Program-made: the position numbers and the translations under genes
Assembly (NCBI GenBank): GCA_025331445.1
Contig: JAIWNE010000049.1
Span: 124,001-188,000, forward strand
Reading direction: 5' to 3'
DNA: 64,000 nt
Source of the DNA: Blakeslea trispora
Lineage: Eukaryota > Mucoromycota > Mucoromycetes > Mucorales > Choanephoraceae
In this document: positions 61,237 through 64,000 of the stretch, piece after piece
Position numbering within the stretch: the first letter of the stretch is position 1
Layout: every line of letters starts with the position of its first letter
Notes under the pieces: generated by a model
The model's input: only the letters and a program-made list of their open reading frames with translations
The model's database searches: none
Told to the model about the DNA's origin: nothing

Positions 61237-63281
61237 TTTCTAGTTGCAGAAGAGTGTTTATAGGTATCATGCCAAATGTTTCAGTTACTCCCCTCTTCTT
61301 TGTACCTGTAATCGCTTGCTTGGTTTTTTTTTAATTAGTATTCAGATTATAAAGAGCCGTTTAGCTAGATTTGTCTTTTGAAGATCAATTAGATGACTTG
61401 TATGAAAAATAGAATCCTGTTCTATTCTAGAATTTATAATGCTCTGTTGCTGTTTATCCCTCTTCTCACACATTGAATAACTTTGTTGGCGTAAAAAGAA
61501 AAACTTGTCTAGTGTCTGTCAATGGGATATATTAGTGCTTGATATAATGCTATAGATGACATTTATTATGAAAAGCAGTAATTGATCTTTAGTGAATGTC
61601 TAGAAACCTCATAAAAATCAGATTCTTACAAGTCTTGAACAAGTCAAAAATTTAATCTTTTTTTTTTTCTATCAAAATTAAACTGTTTGGCATTTACTTT
61701 ATATGCTGTAATATATAGATCCCATTGTTTCTCAAAGCGCTATTTTGAATATACACAGTAAAATTTTTCTGTATGTGCATAATTGAGCAAGAGCTTTGGA
61801 CGAAGCGGTGTTGCAAAGCAATAAAGATTACTATAAGGAGCCAAACAGCAAATTAGACTATACTAACGCTTGGTATGTTACCAAAAAAAAAACAAGATCG
61901 CATTGTACATGTTGTATCTTTATATTCTCATTTCAATTGCTATTCAAAAATGCTGCTTGTATTTTGTGTATGTCTGATGGCACTGTGGCAACTATTTCTA
62001 AGATAGATGTCTCTAGAAAAAAACACACATATAACATGATTTACGGCTTGAAGTAATTAGGCTTGTAGGGCAATTGTTCTCGTAGCTGTTGAGCAAATTA
62101 TTCATCTGAGATATAAAAAGAGGGGGGGGGGGAAAGGACTTTACATGAGTAAATTGAAATTCGGAATCAAACACAATGAAGGCAGAGAAAGAAGGAGTAC
62201 CGAGCAAAGCTTTGATCTGAAAGACGAAAATTGAACTAAAAGGGAGAATAAGCATAGTCATTTAAAGCAGGCCCGCCTATCGCTTATTAGTGTTTGGCAT
62301 CCCTATAGATACATACTCTGACACAGCAAGTAACTAAACCATCGTGAGTTCCAGTTGCTGTTTTCTTTGTTTCTCTTAAGCTTTTTTTGCTACTGCTTTA
62401 AGAAAGGTATTACAAACTCAAATGCCATAGCTCCCTCAGTTTCTCACAGATAATGCTGCTGATGTATGCGTGTGCCTTTTTTTTTTCTGCATTGATTATT
62501 ATTTTGTTGGAGATATTTAAAATTTAGACACAGGGAGAATTGCCCCCTTCACAGTTTGTTCTCTTTCATGTCCTTGGCCCTTTTTTTTAAAAAAAGACCA
62601 TCAAGTTGAAAATTTTCAACACAAAAAAAGTCAATACCATAATTTATACCATAATTTCTGAAGAAATCAAGTAATAATCAATCGAGGCTAATCAAGGGTT
62701 CTCGTGTAATATACCTTAGACGCATATGCAAGCACCTGAATAACTTTAGCTAACCTCAACTAAGCAAAGCATGTATTCATAGAGTCTAGTACTACGATAG
62801 GTTTACTTTTTTTTTTCTGGGCATGTGAATGAGCATGGTTTATCCGCCGATTTGTACATAAATCTTTTTATTTGACATAGTAAATGCTTACTTGCTCTTC
62901 CTCGAGATTTTTCCCTTTTTTTTTAAGCAATTCAGACGTAGTTTTTTTCTTACAGCTTAATGTAAGAGTCTCGGTGATAGATAGGGTAAGCGGTAGATTC
63001 CTTTCTCTGCGAAAGAGCAAAAGTTCATTTCCATAAAGTTGAAAGTAACCTGTCTGTGTCACAATGACTTTAATGAACTGCAATGAACTATCGGAAATAG
63101 AATTATGAAATAGATCGCCTTATCAAAAAAAAAGTTTAGGTGAAACAGACAACCAACAAACTGTAGATTGAGCCCTTTTTTTTTTCTTGCGTTTCTTTTT
63201 TTTTTTTTTTTCAGAATTTTCTTCTCCTTTTCTTACTTTCTTTCTCTCTCTTTTCTTTGTTTTTGCTTCTAAACCACTGTC
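61237..63281. other. Intergenic, about 2 kb
   Basis: Includes a frame at 61796-62056 (86 codons) whose first 30 residues look protein-like (NKDYYKEPNSKLDYTNAWY) but which lacks recognisable homology. A G-run of about 10 lies near 62123. CT-rich promoter-like sequence precedes 63282. Confidence 0.45.
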
Positions 63282-64000
63282 ATGAAGAAAGGGACAGTGC
63301 GTACAGCTATAGTCATCTTTGTGTTTGTCATTATAACATATACATTCACTAATTATGTGTACAAGACAAACCAGCCTTACTCTTCTCCAGAGCCCTCAGC
63401 CATAGTTATACCAAAAGAAGCATCAAAAGATCAAGAGAAACAATACCAAAGCATTTTTCGACCTAAAATCCAAAAGATCGACACTCGTGCAGATGAAGAA
63501 TTTATGTCCTTTTTTCCACACGGGTAAATGTCCTGATTTGATCATTTTCGTTTCTTTTTTTTTATTTATTAATATTTCCATTCAAGTGACTTTGCTACAC
63601 AACATGAAGCAGTCAGAAATGCATTTCGTATCGCCCTAGAAACCAAACGCACACTTATTTTGCCGCATATCCGCCTTGGCAAGAGAGAAATTCCATGGGC
63701 GCCATTCCCCATTCTACAAAAGTATTACGAGTCGCAAGATAAAGACGTGCTAAAATTAGCTTGTGCAAAGAAACACACAAATTGGTATACCCAATATCAG
63801 CCTTGTCGCGACTTGAACCAGTGGATCGAGTTGCCTTGGTCTAGTCTTTTTGATCTCAAGGCAGTAACTGATCAGTTCGACATCCGCATCATTGAGCGTT
63901 CTTGGGATCATGGTTGGGGCGTCCATGAAGCAAAGTTAAGCCACATTGGCTTGACACAAGATGATGTTATTGTAGTTGATGCCAACAGTTTTCCAAGTAA
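63282..64000 (+). CDS. Type II membrane glycosyltransferase-like protein (partial, runs off the window)
   Basis: Exon 1 is 63282-63523, exon 2 starts at 63587 and continues past the window edge. A short cytosolic start (MKKGTVRT) and one membrane anchor (AIVIFVFVIITYTFTNYVY) are followed by a stem rich in charged residues. The domain then starts FMSFFPHGDFATQHEAVRNAFRIALETKRTLILPHI and IPWAPFPILQKYY. The order (PHG..., Q..A..NA...A....RTL.LP) resembles fungal O-fucosyltransferase-like/CigA-type Golgi proteins. That assignment rests on remembered family patterns, and the catalytic end lies outside the window. Confidence 0.65.

Overview
The window looks like nuclear DNA of a mucoralean (Mucoromycota) fungus. 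It is AT-rich. Most genes carry several introns of about 45-80 bp with GT...AG ends, and the gene set is fungal housekeeping: SEC23, FAB1 with a FYVE domain, VTS1, DAP1, an EI24-type protein, GLN1 and eL29. It also carries a GPI-type BIM1-like copper protein and L1-like LINEs. Species cannot be fixed from sequence alone.

Layout. 1-4.7 kb, minus strand: an unrecognised multi-pass membrane protein with a signal peptide, then an intact ferric/cupric reductase. 5.36-25.84 kb: one giant inverted repeat. Its arms, 5359-10747 and 20434-25842, are about 5.4 kb each. In the stretches I compared they differ only in the length of simple repeats. Each arm holds a 2.73-kb element with 283-bp terminal inverted repeats, an orphan Tc1 transposase tail and a 334-bp block bounded by 13-bp direct repeats. 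The 9.7-kb centre is a TE nest: a complete Tc1-type element, a 5'-truncated antisense LINE, and a full-length LINE with a 16-bp target duplication. That LINE has itself received an 82-bp LINE 3' end and a 666-bp TA-flanked element. Removing the TEs leaves a centre of only about 1.1 kb.

26-64 kb is ordinary gene space: BIM1-like (+), SEC23 (-), tRNA-Leu(UAG), a secreted DPBB protein (+), eL29 (+), VTS1 (-), a zinc-finger/CUE protein (-), an AVT3-type amino-acid transporter (-), EI24-type (-), DAP1 (-), FAB1 (+), GLN1 (+) and the start of a type II membrane glycosyltransferase-like gene (+), cut by the window edge. Exon sets for the reductase, BIM1, SEC23, DPBB, eL29, VTS1, CUE protein, transporter, DAP1 and FAB1 were joined by hand, and every one sums to a multiple of three.

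The most interesting point is the context of the palindrome. It sits between a metalloreductase gene (minus strand) and a BIM1-like copper-binding gene (plus strand), which would otherwise be divergent neighbours and a plausible copper-acquisition pair. Just outside the near-identical arms, about 140 bp of each flank is still recognisably homologous but diverged. This suggests an older inverted duplication whose inner 5.4 kb has been homogenised, probably by gene conversion.
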